From assembly GCF_964355755.1 (NCBI RefSeq), contig NC_092671.1:20550001-20614000 (forward strand): a stretch of 64,000 bases of DNA, in the 5' to 3' direction. Numbering within the stretch: the stretch's first letter is position 1; each line of letters begins with the position of its first letter. The notes under the pieces were generated by a model, which worked only from the letters and a program-made list of their open reading frames with translations, was not told the DNA's origin and made no database searches. This stretch comes from Antedon mediterranea (lineage: Eukaryota; Echinodermata; Crinoidea; Comatulida; Antedonidae). Below, piece after piece: positions 23,225 to 34,567 of the stretch. A program made the position numbers and the translations under genes.

Positions 23225-26200
23225 TAGTTATTATTTATTCAGGTTTATACAATAACAAACATGCAGCCCGAAGGCTGAAATTGTTGATTTACAAAAATAT
23301 ATATATAAATATATGGAAACAGAAACATTTAAAAAAATACAAAAATTTATACAAAACATTAAAAAATTTGAAAAAATCAGTTAAAAAAATAAAATTATGT
23401 TATGTTAAAAAGATTCCAAAATTTATATACAAATGCATAGGCCAATATATGTAAATATTTATAACATAGCCATCTTCAGCGTGATCAGGTACTGTTTGAA
23501 TTAAGGATTCTACTTATGGTAAGGGCAGGCGAAGTCTTAAGACGGTTAGTTCTGCAAACAGGTATATTAATTAGGGGTTTATCTACCGTGGTTGATCTAA
23601 GCTCTCTATTAATAATGCGGTAGTCGGGCAAAATAGTTCTGTACAATTCCGATTTCAAGAGCCTTTCTCCAAATTTTTGAATCAACGTCTCTCGTCTGGA
23701 TGCGAGAGTGGTCATATCAGTAAGCTCAAGAGCTGAATCATACGTAAGGAAAGCGGGACCCAGAATAATACGTAAAACTCTCTTTTGCACTCTTTCAATG
23801 GTCGATATTTGGGCCTTATTGATGCTTCCATGCCACACAGGGCAGGCGTATTCTAAGATTGGGCGAATATAACAAACATAAACGGATATCATATCATGAA
23901 CTGGTACATTGGCCCTTCTAAGGATATATAACGTATACAACCTTTTGGATGCTCTTTTTACCATGTCACTGACATTATTATCCCATTTCAAGTCATCCTG
24001 GATTATAAGTCCAAGGAGCTTCATATACGAAACAACATTAAGTGTTGTACCGCTAAGGTAATAATTAGGAGGGGGAATATTTCTTTTCAAAAAATTAACT
24101 CTCATGATATGACACTTAGAGGGTTTAGGGACCATGTGATTTGTATCACACCACTCAGTAAGGTCATCAAGACAAGATTGGAGTTTAGGAGCATTACCAT
24201 GTTTAACAGTGTCACCAAGAGTGAGATCATCAACATACTTCCACCATCTGCAGCCTTCCATAGAGATATCATTGACTAATATAAGAAACAAAATTGGCCC
24301 AAGCTTTGTACCCTGTGGAATCCCACATATGATGTTGGCATAAGGGGAAAAGGATGAACTAAGTTTAGTATTTATTTTACGATCCGTCAGAAAGCTACAG
24401 ATGGTGGGAATAATAGATGTTCTCACTCTGATGTCGACAAGCTTTCTAACAATGACCGTATGGTCAATTCGGTCGAAGGCCTTCGTAAAATCAACGGCAC
24501 AAATATCCACAAAAGAATCACCTTTTTCAATATCACTAATTACAGACTGAATCATGTCCACAAGATAATGGCTAGTAGATGAGCCTTTACGGCAACCAAA
24601 TTGTTTAATATCTAAATGTTGATGAATGTCACTAGTCACCCAATCAGTAAGGAATGACTCAAACAACTTGGCAAAGATGGGGGTAAGTGAAATTGGCCTG
24701 AGGTCTTGAAATGATGTCACATTAGGAACTTTTGGAACAGGAATGGCTGTTGCTAACTTCCATAACTCGGGAAATACACCTTCATTAAGACAACAATTAA
24801 AAATATGGGCAAGTGGAGTAGCAATTTCAAAGGCGAATTCTTTTATAAGTTTAATTGGCAAGTCATCAGGGTGACTAGACTTCTTTGACTTTAGTTTATT
24901 AATCAATCGTCTGACTTGTCCAGGAAAAATTTTTGGCGGGGGTTCAGGTGAAGGCAAATATGCCGGAAGAGCATTTACATCAACTGGGGGAAGCTGTCGG
25001 CACACAGATGCAAAGTGGTTATTGATATCATTTGCAAGATCTTGATTTGAGTGGCCAGGGAATTTTAGCATGGTTCGATTTTTTAGATTGCATAGTTTAC
25101 GTACACTGTGATGCCATGTTGCCGGATCATTATTTTTAAGGCCTCGCATTGATTTATCATAAAACATTTTCTTTGCTGAACGAATGCTTCTCTGGACAGC
25201 ATTGCGTGTTTCTCTCCATTCAGCTTTAGTACAGTTGTTATACATTCGTTGCCTTGCATCAAGTAGTCGACGAACGTTTTGAGTCATCCAAGGACGATCA
25301 GCTATTCTTTTTCTTATTTGCTTGACAGGGAAATTGTGATTATATGCACCTTTTAAGACATTGATAAAACCATTTACTTTCTCATTTATACATAAGTTAC
25401 GATCGAACATCCAGTTCCAGTTATAGTTGGTTATCCATTGTCCAAACGATCTTACTGACGACTCTCTGTATGGTCTAACTTGCATACGCATATATTTGGA
25501 TGGCGGCAACTCATGGCAAGGATGAATGATAATACTACTATGGTCACTACGCCCAAGGGGTGCACATTTTTTAGGCTTTGTATATAGTTCTGGATGGGTC
25601 ATAAAAACCTTGTCAAGTAGCGAAACGTCACGAGTTGGAAAATCAACGATTTGTACCATCCCAAGTTGTTCTGTTAGACTATCAATGTTCAAATCATTAA
25701 AGTCGCCTAGGATTATCATCGGTGAATCTGGGTTAGTTAGACGAATCTCATCAACCGTGTTGAGTATATGTTCAATGATGTCATCAGCACCTGGGGCTGA
25801 AGGAGGGTAATATACAGCTCCAATAAAGATATTATGGGTTTTATTGTTATTCACATATGATATATTTGTCCATAAACATTCAAATTGGCACAAATTATGC
25901 TCATTCACTTCGTGTTCGTTAAACTTGTCATTCACGAAAATAGCGACACCTCCTCCACGCCGATGATTACGGTTCTTAAACAAACATTTAAATTTTGGAA
26001 TGTGTGCAATACGTTCAATCTCATCATTTAACCAAGTCTCAGTAACCGTAGCAATGTCAATCTTGTATTTTAATAATGTTGCTAACTAAAGCCTGTTTTC
26101 CTGTCGAAGTTAAGTTGCATTGAGTTTAAAATCATTAAAGTTGAAAATAAAATAGCGATGACGATGATCAAGTCAGACCGCTAATATTTACACATTTTTA

Positions 26201-26290
26201 CGCAATCGTTCATAGTTTCTTGGTTCTCTCGACCGTTGCTGGGACACGCGGACTCCTCTAGGAGTTGAGACACTTTGGCGAAAAAAGCTA
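23225..26290 (-). mobile_element. LINE of the CR1/jockey group, nearly full ORF2
   Basis: The element reads from about 26290 down to about 23225. Its 5' part (26290-26190) encodes RQSVSTPRGVRVSQQRSREP, probably the end of ORF1. ORF2 follows and stops at 23485. The 3' region has CAGCCTTCGGGCTGCATG and ends near TGAATAAATAATAAC. It lies in the 21-kb TRAF3IP1 intron in the same orientation as the gene. Confidence 0.85.
23485..26080 (-). CDS. LINE ORF2: APE-type endonuclease and reverse transcriptase
   Basis: An uninterrupted frame covers 832 codons from the first internal Met (25983). Coding extends upstream to about 26080 through ATLLKYKIDIATVTETWLND, so the true start is further 5' and is lost behind a stop or frameshift near 26090. 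Endonuclease motifs: TETW, RRGGGVAIFV, GDFND and GRSDHSS (catalytic His). Reverse transcriptase motifs: LRPISLTPIFAKLFE, AVDFTKAFDRIDH (motif A), GIPQGTKLGPILF (motif B) and KYVDD (motif C, with Val in place of the commoner Ala). The C-terminus has RPILEYACPVWHGS and ERVQKRVLRIILG. The enzyme nicks target DNA and primes reverse transcription there. With no internal stop in 2.5 kb, this is the best preserved LINE in the window. Confidence 0.9.
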
Positions 26291-26467
26291 TTGGTAAGCA
26301 ATTTTTTCCTAGATTTGTAAAATATTTGCTAACCAGCCCTTTCGATATATTTTAAAAGTTTCCATTTTATTTAGTAGGCCTTCCTGTAAATAAATTGTTT
26401 GAAATAACAAAAACTCTGAAAACTATGTTGGATTAGTTTTCTTTCAAAACAATTATTATTTTATTAC

Positions 26468-26539
26468 CTCATCATCTTCAATTTGGGCCTCATTATGTTC
26501 TTCCTTTTTCTCACGTGCTGGTTCATCTTTTTTTCTTGA
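26468..26539 (-). CDS. TRAF3IP1: TRAF3IP1 exon, end of charged linker
   Basis: The exon is 72 nt in phase 0-0, with acceptor TATTTTCAG and donor GTAATAAAA. It encodes SRKKDEPAREKKEEHNEAQ and the acidic end IEDDE. It continues the Lys/Glu/Arg-rich linker of IFT54 without a frame break from 34568. The sequence is low in complexity, so its assignment rests on splice borders, phase and position. Confidence 0.75.
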
Positions 26540-27060
26540 CTGAAAATAATATCCAATACAATTTTAATGTGGTTTTTTATGACAATCAATTTCAAATTAA
26601 ATATCGACAAGCAATGCAGGCCTTTTAAATTCTTGGGATGCCCTTCGGACCAAGTTTAGTTGAGGTTTAGTTGCTCTGACAATATTTTAGCTTGTCCACA
26701 TTTTTTCATTGAATTTTTGATGTTTTTTTATACCAATTTCTAGATTTTGAACATTAATAACTGGAGTTTTAATTAGTCGCAGTAGCCATGATAATTATAG
26801 GGATACATTATTATGATTTACAATTGCATATTTCAAACTTTTGTATAAACAATGCACATACACAAACTCAATATTTGTGACAGCAGTAAATTGTAAATTA
26901 AACACTAGACCTTTATTTAAAGAAATAAGAGAGCACTATAAAATAGTTTATAATGGAGTGGCTAAAAGTATTATTATTATAAAAGTCTCGTTTATAAACA
27001 CCTACTTGATTAGGTCAGTAATGTACTGTAGGCCTAATGGTGGCAGTATATATTATTTAT
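26540..27060. other. TRAF3IP1 intron sequence
   Basis: No feature is recognised apart from the start of the 8-kb intron between the 34568 and 26468 exons. Confidence 0.4.
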
Positions 27061-27479
27061 TAAAACAAGCACGAATGTGCAATACTCGGGGTACAGCGAA
27101 AGAAGCTATAATGACGTCATAAGACCGGATGTAACGTCACATACACATCAAAAACCGCGCTACCAAATACGGCTATACGATACCATCTTCGAGACGTCAT
27201 ATGGCTGCATCCGGTATGAAATTAAAAAATCCGGCTCTCTATAGCTTTGAGGACATGTCCCTGTAGTATATTCATGCTAAATCCGAGCTCAATACTACAA
27301 CGAATAAGGGAGGAGTAGTACTTTATAAATTGCACTTTTTGCTCAATAGTGTCCGGATGGAAGAAGAAGAGGAAAAGATGAGAGAGTCCTAGACTCAGGT
27401 ACCCCGACTAATAAAACGATATATACTCTATATCATTTTTCGTATACAGTATATTTCACCATAAAGTTAAAGAAAAATA

Positions 27480-27550
27480 GGTTTCGCCAGGGCTCGAACC
27501 GGGACCTTCTGCGAGTTAAGCAGACTTGACAACCACTACACTACGAAACC
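27480..27550 (-). tRNA. tRNA-Val(AAC)-like, copy 1
   Basis: The minus strand gives a perfect 7-bp acceptor stem (GGTTTCG with CGAAACC), an A box GTGTAGTGGTTGTC, anticodon arm TCTGC-TTAACTC-GCAGA with AAC at the anticodon, and a B box GGTTCGAGCCC. TTTTT follows within a few bases as a pol III terminator. The D stem is weakened (CAA in place of CAC) and one T-stem pair is mismatched. It may be a working tRNA or a slightly decayed copy. No intron is present, and the CCA end is not encoded, as expected in eukaryotes. Confidence 0.65.
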
Positions 27551-27762
27551 TCTTACACCAAAAATGTGGGTTACACAAAGTTTTTTAATCCATTTAAATT
27601 ACAAATAAATTATTATGTAATAAGCACAAAGCAAGATAAACATGTGTAAAAGTGATAATTACCGATTACATAAAATAAATATTTTTAAAAATAATAAAAA
27701 TAAGATATACTGTATATCATATTACCTTATCAGTACTTTTTACCATAAAGTTGAAAAACAAA

Positions 27763-27834
27763 GGTTTCGCCCGGGCTCGAACCGGGGACCTTCTGTGTGT
27801 TAAGCAGACGTGATAACCACTACGCCAAGAAGCC
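27763..27834 (-). tRNA. tRNA-Val(AAC)-like, copy 2 (degenerate)
   Basis: It keeps the GTAGTGGTTATCAC D arm, a TTAACAC anticodon loop (AAC) and an intact T arm CCCGG-TTCGAGC-CCGGG. The acceptor stem has two mismatches (GGCTTCT against CGAAACC), and the anticodon stem has one. TTTTT lies just downstream. It is likely a pseudogene derived from the same ancestor as copy 1. Confidence 0.5.
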
Positions 27835-27986
27835 GCATATAACTACATAACGCTGTGGTGTGTGTCACACATTGTGGCTTCTTAATTAAACAAATTAATT
27901 AACAAAAAAGCACGAATGTGCAATACTCGGGGTACAGCGAAAGAAGCTGTATACAGACGTATACAGTTAGAAAGTAAAGAAAAATA

Positions 27987-28057
27987 GGTTTCGCCAGGGC
28001 TCGAACCGGGACCTTCTGCGTGTTAAGCAGACTTGACAACCACTACACTACGAAACC
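27987..28057 (-). tRNA. tRNA-Val(AAC)-like, copy 3
   Basis: Near-identical to copy 1: perfect acceptor stem, TTAACAC anticodon loop with a perfect TCTGC/GCAGA stem, the same CAA change in the D stem and the same T-stem mismatch. A run of T follows. Because copies 1 and 3 share these defects, they were duplicated after the changes arose. Confidence 0.65.
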
Positions 28058-28264
28058 TCTTACATTAAAAATGTGGGTTACAGAAAGTTTTTTAACCCAT
28101 TTAAATTACAAATAAATGGTAATAAGCACAAAGCAAAATAAAAAAAAAGTGATAAATACCGATTACACAAAATAAGTATTTTAAAAAATAATAAAAATAA
28201 AATATACTCTGTATAATTATCATATTGCGTATACAGTACTTTTCACCATAAAGTTAAAAAAAAA

Positions 28265-28336
28265 GGTTTCGTCCGGGCTCGAACCAGGTACCTTCTGCGT
28301 GTTAAGCAAACGTGATAACCACTACGCCAAGAATCC
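28265..28336 (-). tRNA. tRNA-Val(AAC)-like, copy 4 (degenerate)
   Basis: Counterpart of copy 2 in the second duplicated unit. The AAC anticodon loop is kept, but the acceptor stem (GGATTCT against CGAAACC), anticodon stem and T stem all have mismatches. It is probably a pseudogene. Confidence 0.45.
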
Positions 28337-28682
28337 GCATATAACCATATAACTACATAACGCTGTGGTGTGTGTCACACATTGTGGCTTCTTAATTAAA
28401 CAAATTAATTAACAAAAAATTAAAAATCCGGCTCTATAGCTTTGAGGACATGTCCCTGTAGTATGTTCATGCCAAATCCCAGCTCAATACTATAACGAAT
28501 AAGGGAGGAGTAGTACTTTAAAAATCGCACTTTTTACTCAATAGTGTCCAGATGGAGGAAGAGAAGGAGAAAATGAGTAAGTACTAGACTCGGGTACCCC
28601 GAGTAAAAAGTATCTCTATATACATGCTTGCGATACAGCATTCTGGATGGATTTTAAATGATATTGTTTGTACCTACTAATA

Positions 28683-28695
28683 GGGGGGGGGGGGG
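28683..28695 (+). repeat. Poly-G tract of 13
   Basis: One of six long G or C homopolymers in the window (others at 22369, 29127, 39544, 44656 and 50275). It may form quadruplexes and is a likely site of length error. Confidence 0.9.
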
Positions 28696-28756
28696 CCAAA
28701 CCACCCGAAAGGGAGAAAATTGCCTTCCAACTTTTCTAGATCAGAAATTTCAGATA

Positions 28757-28852
28757 CTAGAGGGTGAGCTCGCTTCGCTCGCTCCCCCTCTAGGAAGTGT
28801 AGACGATGGTTTTCGGAATGATATTATACGTTTTCTGTCGGTTACCATTATT
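28757..28852 (+). repeat. Hairpin repeat (CTCGCTTCGCTCG loop), copy 1
   Basis: A 13-bp stem, CTAGAGGGTGAGC with GCTCCCCCTCTAG (one mismatch), encloses a TCGCTTCGCTCG loop. It is followed by GAAGTGTAGACGATGG, TTTTCGGAATGATA and TTTTCTGTCGGTTACCATTA. The same unit occurs at 42046-42093 plus 44385-44467 (split by a LINE) and, without the hairpin, inverted at 41279-41376. The hairpin with CTAG resembles Helitron 3' ends, but the assignment is tentative. Confidence 0.7.
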
Positions 28853-29058
28853 GAAAATGCTTGACATTCGTAAAACTAAACTACTTTGTTTCACGGTGTT
28901 TTAGATGATTAATAAAATTTTAAAGTACAGTTTTTATTGTTTGGTAGGGCCCTTTGGGGAGGCGGAGGTCATTTGAGGGAGGTGCTTATTCGAGGGATAT
29001 GTTAAATTTTGTAGTTTTAATAATATGGTAACATTTATAATCAAATGAAATCCTCTAA

Positions 29059-30045
29059 TAGATATGAAAAGTGCTAAAAAAGAATAACAAATGCTTGGTA
29101 AATTGTAGATAACAGTGCGGTGAATTGGGGGGGGGGGGGGTTTATTATTCAAAGTGATGTTTTATTGGAGAGGCGTTTATTCAAATGAATACCATCCTAA
29201 TAATTATTAATACATTATTTAATTTAATCATCTTTTGAAACTAACTGCCGTGATAGAGTGGGCCCAAGAAAGAAGACATTATGGTACGGCTTGCAACATG
29301 GGCAGACATCTCGGTCCTAACGGGACACAGGAAGATAGCCTACAGTTATTCCTGCAAGCTTACTCAATAAAACTCAGCTATCGGGATTTCACTCGAAAAA
29401 TGTCTTATCATCAAATCTCCCTATGTAATTTTATAATACTATTCCCCACAATATATTCTGATTCTTTATGGCGTATATTTAATTTGATCTTTATTAATTT
29501 GCAGTATAATTCCTATTATTTAACTACTGTACCTTCACGGTATGTTTTAAAATAAACAAAAAACTGAAATTGCTATGATTAATGGCCAACTTAAGCTCCA
29601 GTCCTACTATACTGTATCTGATTATTTTTTTGTCTTCCAAAGGGACACTGTATTGATTGATGGAAAGTGCCCGTTTCCAGTCACCTTTAGGGTCAAATCT
29701 ATTATTTTAACTGCTCCCTTGTGTATAAAAAAGAGAAAATATTTGAAACCAGGTTGTTGCAAGGTGAACTTATCTTAAACCCGGAAATTACTTTGACCGG
29801 GAAGAATTGAAATTGAGATGAAAATCTAATGTTGAAATCATAAATTGTGTTAAAAAACTCTTTATAATATCTTCCTAAGATAGAAATATGGAACAATAGC
29901 GTCGCTGTGTGAACACTAATGTTATCAAATCTACGTTTCGCGGTACATCGATAGATAAGGTAGGTATCCAAGGCGGAGATTTGTACCGAAGTTTTTGCAT
30001 TGTGCTCGCCTATGTCAAAATTAACCATAATTTATATATAGATGG
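29059..30045 (+). repeat. Dispersed repeat family A/B/C, copy B
   Basis: Colinear with copy A (7041-8610) but without the nested MITE. It carries a run of 14 G at 29127-29140 where copy C has 15 C on the opposite strand. The segment near 29290-29400 (GGGCAGACATC, GGTCCTAACGGGACACAG, CTCAGCTATCGGGATTTCAC) is the best conserved part. Confidence 0.75.
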
Positions 30046-31782
30046 TAATCGATCAGGATAGGAAGCATTTTCGAGATATAATGGGTCAAAGATTAAAATT
30101 GACCAATTATAATAATGTATTATATATGTATTCTAACCAATTTATCGGCACTTGGTAGATAACCCCTTGTTATTTTCCGGATATATATATTTTTTTCTTT
30201 TCCCAAATTTTGTTCGTCATGTTTCTCTAATTCTTGTAGAAATAAAATTGTGTAACTTTGTCAGAAGATTGACCTCTAACTGTAGATGTGCAAGAAACTT
30301 TGTTATATGACGTTACAGTCGTGTAAGTTACGCACAATATTATGGTTGATCATAAAGTCTGAAAAAAAAAATTCATTTTTCAATGAAACTTTACAAAAGT
30401 GTATTATTTCATAATATGGATCACTTTTTGACATAATAAAAATAGCATGCTAAGCAAAAAATTACGCGATTACGTGTATTTAAAATTTAAAAATGTGCAA
30501 AATTAATTTCAAATCAATTTTGTGTACATTTCAGGTCATTTTAAAGCATTTCAAAATGTTTTAATTTTTTTGCGCATGACTCTACAAAGCATAGAAAAAT
30601 GGTTTTTGCAATTGATTTTTGTTTATAAAATATATAATGTTAAAAAATTTAATTTAATCGTGTGCTAAAGAATAGGTAATTTATTGCAAATTTGTGCAAA
30701 AAATATACATATTTCTAATGAGATAGCTCCTCAGGATGGCTGGTTACCCCCATTAAAAAAAAATTATAATGGAAGATGATGAGTTTGTAACTATCAGTAC
30801 CGGATGTTCTGATGTCACCATATGGCCACTAGATTTAAAAATATATAATTGTTTTCTCTTTTGTACTAGTTCATCCCATTTAATAATTTAATGCGTTCCC
30901 CATTTTCTCCTACATTTTAATATGTTTCTGCTAAATCAATTTTCTTTCACATGAGTTATTTACATCATATAAACAAATTAGAATAACGCGAGTTACTTTC
31001 TGTTATAGGTCATCAGAATGAAAGCTGTTATTAAAACTTATTATGGAACCTTTTGAATTGTAGATATGGATTCATACATAACTTTATGGCATGTATGATC
31101 CAAAGGCAAATAAAAATCGACCGATGCTAGCTTGGCCCTATAACTCAGCCTGCGCTGCCTCGTTCAAAACAACAATGATGAAATTCCACCTCACAGCGAT
31201 CGACACGTGTGGCGCCATGGGAGGATTGATCGCTAAAATAATGTTCGAATAGGAATAAAACAGCTTACGACATTTCCTAAGTAATTTTTTTTTTATGAAA
31301 TGTTTAGTGTAATTGCTAAATCCGTTGTCCATTAAATCATATAAGATGCAATGTGTCCATAAAGTAATTATTCTATCTATTAAACATGTGCGTTACCCAC
31401 TGTGTAGCCAAAACATTTATTTACATCCCTAAATTTACAATCGCATATTCGGTAATTTTTACTTAATTTTTTACTCAACGCTATTCAATTGTTGTTTGAC
31501 ATTCATTGCTGAGGCGAAATACATTCGCCAGTTTGGTTCAACAAATTACACAAGAAACTCAAATCGTGAAAATTAAAGGTCACGAAATAGTTAAAAATGT
31601 AAAATCGCGAAAATTTAGGGCCCCAACAATTTTGGGCTTTACAGTAATCTGATCGGACAAATATCAAATTGAGATTTTTTTACAAATCCAATTGGAACCA
31701 ATCTGTAAATGCATTTCCCAAAAAATCAAATCCAATAAAATCAATAATAGCAATGTCTTCTTAAATAAAAAAAAAGTAACTA
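30046..31782. other. Non-coding intron sequence
   Basis: AT-rich. I found no gene, tRNA or bounded repeat. Short frames near 31138-31332 have no protein-like features. Confidence 0.45.
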
Positions 31783-31966
31783 CCGTATATTTCGGTGTAT
31801 AAGTCGCACCTGTGTATAAGACGCACCCGCTAACTGAGAGTAAAATATCGGTATTTTTTATATTGTTGATGTATAAGACGCACCTTATATTTCATCAAAA
31901 CAATGTTTTATTTTAAATTGTAATCAATATTATTGTAATAATATATTTTGTATACGGCGTCCTTTA

Positions 31967-32542
31967 TTACCTCCGCCAAGGAGGTTATGTTTTCACCCCT
32001 GTATGTTTGTGTGTGTGTTTGTGTGTGTCTGTGAACAGCCTGGAGGCCACAGTTTTTATCCGATTCTAACCAAATTTGGACACAATGATCTATGCCCAAA
32101 AAGCTTGGACGAGTTCGAATTTGAGGGGAAAGGTCATAGGTCAAGGTCACAACTAACAAAAAACTATTTTACAGCCTAGAGACCACAGTTTTGATCTGAT
32201 TGTCACCAAACTTAGCCACAATGATCAATGACACATCATATAATTGTGGTTAAATTTTGAAGGGTCAGGGTCAAAGATCAAGGTCCACAAAAAAAAAAAA
32301 AAGAAATAAAAAAATAATAAAAAAAAAAACCCTCAAGTGGGACTTGAACCAGTGATCTCAACTGTGAGAGGCTGGATACATAACCATTACACCACACTGT
32401 CATCCACAACTTTGTAGTGTGCAGTTAACATATTTACACTTAGAACTAATAAAAAAAAATCTAAAAAAAAAAATTCTGGGGGAATTTTATGTAGGGGAAT
32501 TTTACAGTAGGCGGAGGTTTGTACTCTCGGAGTACCCTTTAG
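31967..32542 (+). mobile_element. Small non-autonomous Helitron
   Basis: The empty site is visible in MITE copy 2 at 45241 (CCTTTA joined to TTTAGGG). Here CCTTTA is followed by 576 bp and then TTTAGG, so insertion was between A and T with no target duplication, the Helitron pattern. The left end reads TTACCTCCGCCAAGGAGG (canonical TC changed to TT). Close to the right end is a hairpin GTACTC-TCG-GAGTAC, then CCTTTAG. A second 3' end of the same family at about 54905-54980 ends in the canonical CTAG followed by T. The interior has GTTTGTGTGTGTGTTTGTGT and a tRNA-like stretch. Confidence 0.8.
32331..32405 (-). other. tRNA-like sequence inside the Helitron
   Basis: On the minus strand, TGTGGTGTAATGGTTATGTA resembles a pol III A box and GGTTCAAGTCCC a B box, with plausible acceptor halves. 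The anticodon arm does not form a seven-base loop, so it is not a functional tRNA. It looks like a tRNA or SINE head captured by the Helitron. Confidence 0.5.
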
Positions 32543-33173
32543 TTTAGGTTTTTTCTTACCTAGGCTCGGCCGCGCCCAGCCTCAACAAGTTGTTTCTAAC
32601 TTGTTATTCATGAGTTTCGCACCCGCAATATCGAGTGCATGACCGTGTGTGTAACACGCACGTGTGTGGGCTAGCCTCGCTCGATCATTTCGAGAGGGCG
32701 CACGTTTTCACGGACAATCGTATTCAATTAGTATCTATGTATCCGAGAAGTGTGTACGCTAGGTCCATGCTATAATCACCTGGAGAATATACTAGTCGAA
32801 TACCGTACAACATGTGGCCGCCAAGAAGGGCTTGTGCTGGGGATACGGCGGTCGGTGATCGTGCGTATAACTATAAATAAATACTATTCCAATCGTAAAC
32901 GTTTACAAATGAAATTTTATCGGAGCGCCTAAAACAGCTCCATAATAAACAAATCTTTTCATCATATTTAGTATAACATCACGCTAAAATGCCTTGAAAA
33001 CTACAGTAGGCAGAAGCAGGTTGCCGTTACGTTAGTACACTGTAGCTAGGCCTAGCCTACTCAGGCCTAGCCAACGAGGTGACGATATGTACACTCTGTG
33101 TGATGAGGCATTTATGTTCGGTGTATAAGACTTAGAGGTCAAATTTGCATGTCAAAAGTGCGACTTATACACC

Positions 33174-34567
33174 ATTTTAAAGAAAAATAAAATTAGTTCT
33201 AATTGGTTGTGTAGAAGAAAAGTTTTTTATGTCGTTATGATTGGTCAAAAACATTTGTATTATTGAGCCAAACATTAAGTAGGTTACACTTCGGCGTGAT
33301 GTTAGTATTGCATATTCGAAGTCTGGTTTAAAAGTATGACACAGCCTTACGCATGTCCTGTGCGCTGGCCAGTGGTTTTTTGCCAAAATTATCAGTACAA
33401 CTTTATCGTTTACCAAACATCGTTTGTGGTTGTGTACCCAAGTTACATAATTTACATCAAAATGGCTCTGTTCCGTTCATATCAAAAAGTGTTTCAATAT
33501 ACAGTACAGTTTACACATTGACGTAAGACCAAATTGTGCTTCAATAAATTGGTTACCATATATAATTACACTGTTTTAATTAGTCAATTTTGAACTTTCA
33601 GCCATATATCTCGAAAACGCTTACAATACTGATCCAGATTCTTAATATACAGAAAATTCTGGTCTAGAAAATGTGGGTGGTGATTCGCCACTTACCTTTT
33701 GCCACCAGACCCTAATATTAATATACTGAAGTAAACATTATTCAATTATTACGATATGTGTAAAGAAAAAGATCCGATCATGCGAGACATGGGAAAGAAA
33801 TTGTTTAGAGAGTATTACGTTTCATGTCATGTGATACAAGTACAAGATTTTATTGTAAGCAGCCACCTTCATGCGTGCGCTGATAAAGTTTATTGACTGC
33901 CAGTCATATTTGAGTTTAAAAAAACATGCGAGGTTACAAATAGAGTACAGAGACTAAAAAATCTATCTAGTCTATATTAACTACGATCTTTGGTCGACAA
34001 TCCTTTTAAGCTAGCGATCAACTGAACGTTCTGATACTATACTTAGAATGAAGTTTAACCTGCTATGTTAGATCGTGGGAAATTTTGATTTATATTCGCC
34101 GTGAAGTAGGTAAACACGCACGAAGGAAAAGATTATGATTAAAATATATTGTATATTTTTTAGTAATTTACAACTTGGTCCTCTGCAAGTCAAAATTACC
34201 ACAATAATTTTCACACCTTGTTAATTCACAAAGAACATTGTAGGGTTCTTTATTACGGTTAAAACTCCCTATGAACTTCAAAACGTAGCTCATTGAAAGT
34301 TATATATAGTATACTATACTGGGGTTATGAAGCCAAACAACGTAACCTACAAAGCCTTCATTCTATCTAAGAAGCCAGCTCGTAGGAAAAGTTGCAGTAT
34401 TTTCTGTAAAGAGTGTTTGGCACTATCAGTTGTAATCCTTAAAGTGGATATAAGGCCTTTAACCAAATAACTAATTTTGGGCAGAGATAAATTTCAGCAT
34501 GTCAATATCGTGGTTCCATGACTAGGTTGGCAAAAAATAATTGTACAAATAAAACAACCAAGCAGAC
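33174..34567. other. Non-coding intron sequence
   Basis: No gene or bounded repeat was recognised between the truncated MITE and the next TRAF3IP1 exon. Confidence 0.45.

Larger units (their letters stand above)
27068..28610. repeat. Tandem segmental duplication carrying tRNA-Val-like sequences
   Basis: GCACGAATGTGCAATACTCG plus GGGTACAGCGAAAGAAGCT occurs at 27070 and 27911. A block with AATCCGGCTCT ... TTGAGGACATGTCCCTGTAG ... AAGGGAGGAGTAGTACTTTA occurs at 27228-27420 and 28426-28610. Between them, a unit of about 500 bp with two tRNA-like sequences is repeated (27450-27900 and 27960-28430). Both units end in CACATTGTGGCTTCTTAATT. At least two rounds of duplication, with partial losses, are needed. 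Confidence 0.8.
31783..33173. mobile_element. GTATAAGTCGCAC MITE, copy 1 (contains a Helitron, right end truncated)
   Basis: It starts CCGTATATTTCGGTGTATAA followed by GTCGCACC, the same terminus as copies at 45057 and 57598, and shares their interior (ACCCGCAATATCGAGTGCAT, CGCTCGATCATTTCGAGAGG, GGCCGCCAAGAAGGGCTTG). The right end stops at GTGCGACTTATACACC and lacks the last ~11 bp. It is longer than copy 3 because a 576-bp Helitron lies inside. No coding sequence was found. Confidence 0.85.

Noticed and set aside
25526-25810. Plus-strand open frame inside the LINE
   Set aside because: It overlaps the well-supported minus-strand endonuclease region and has no motif of its own.
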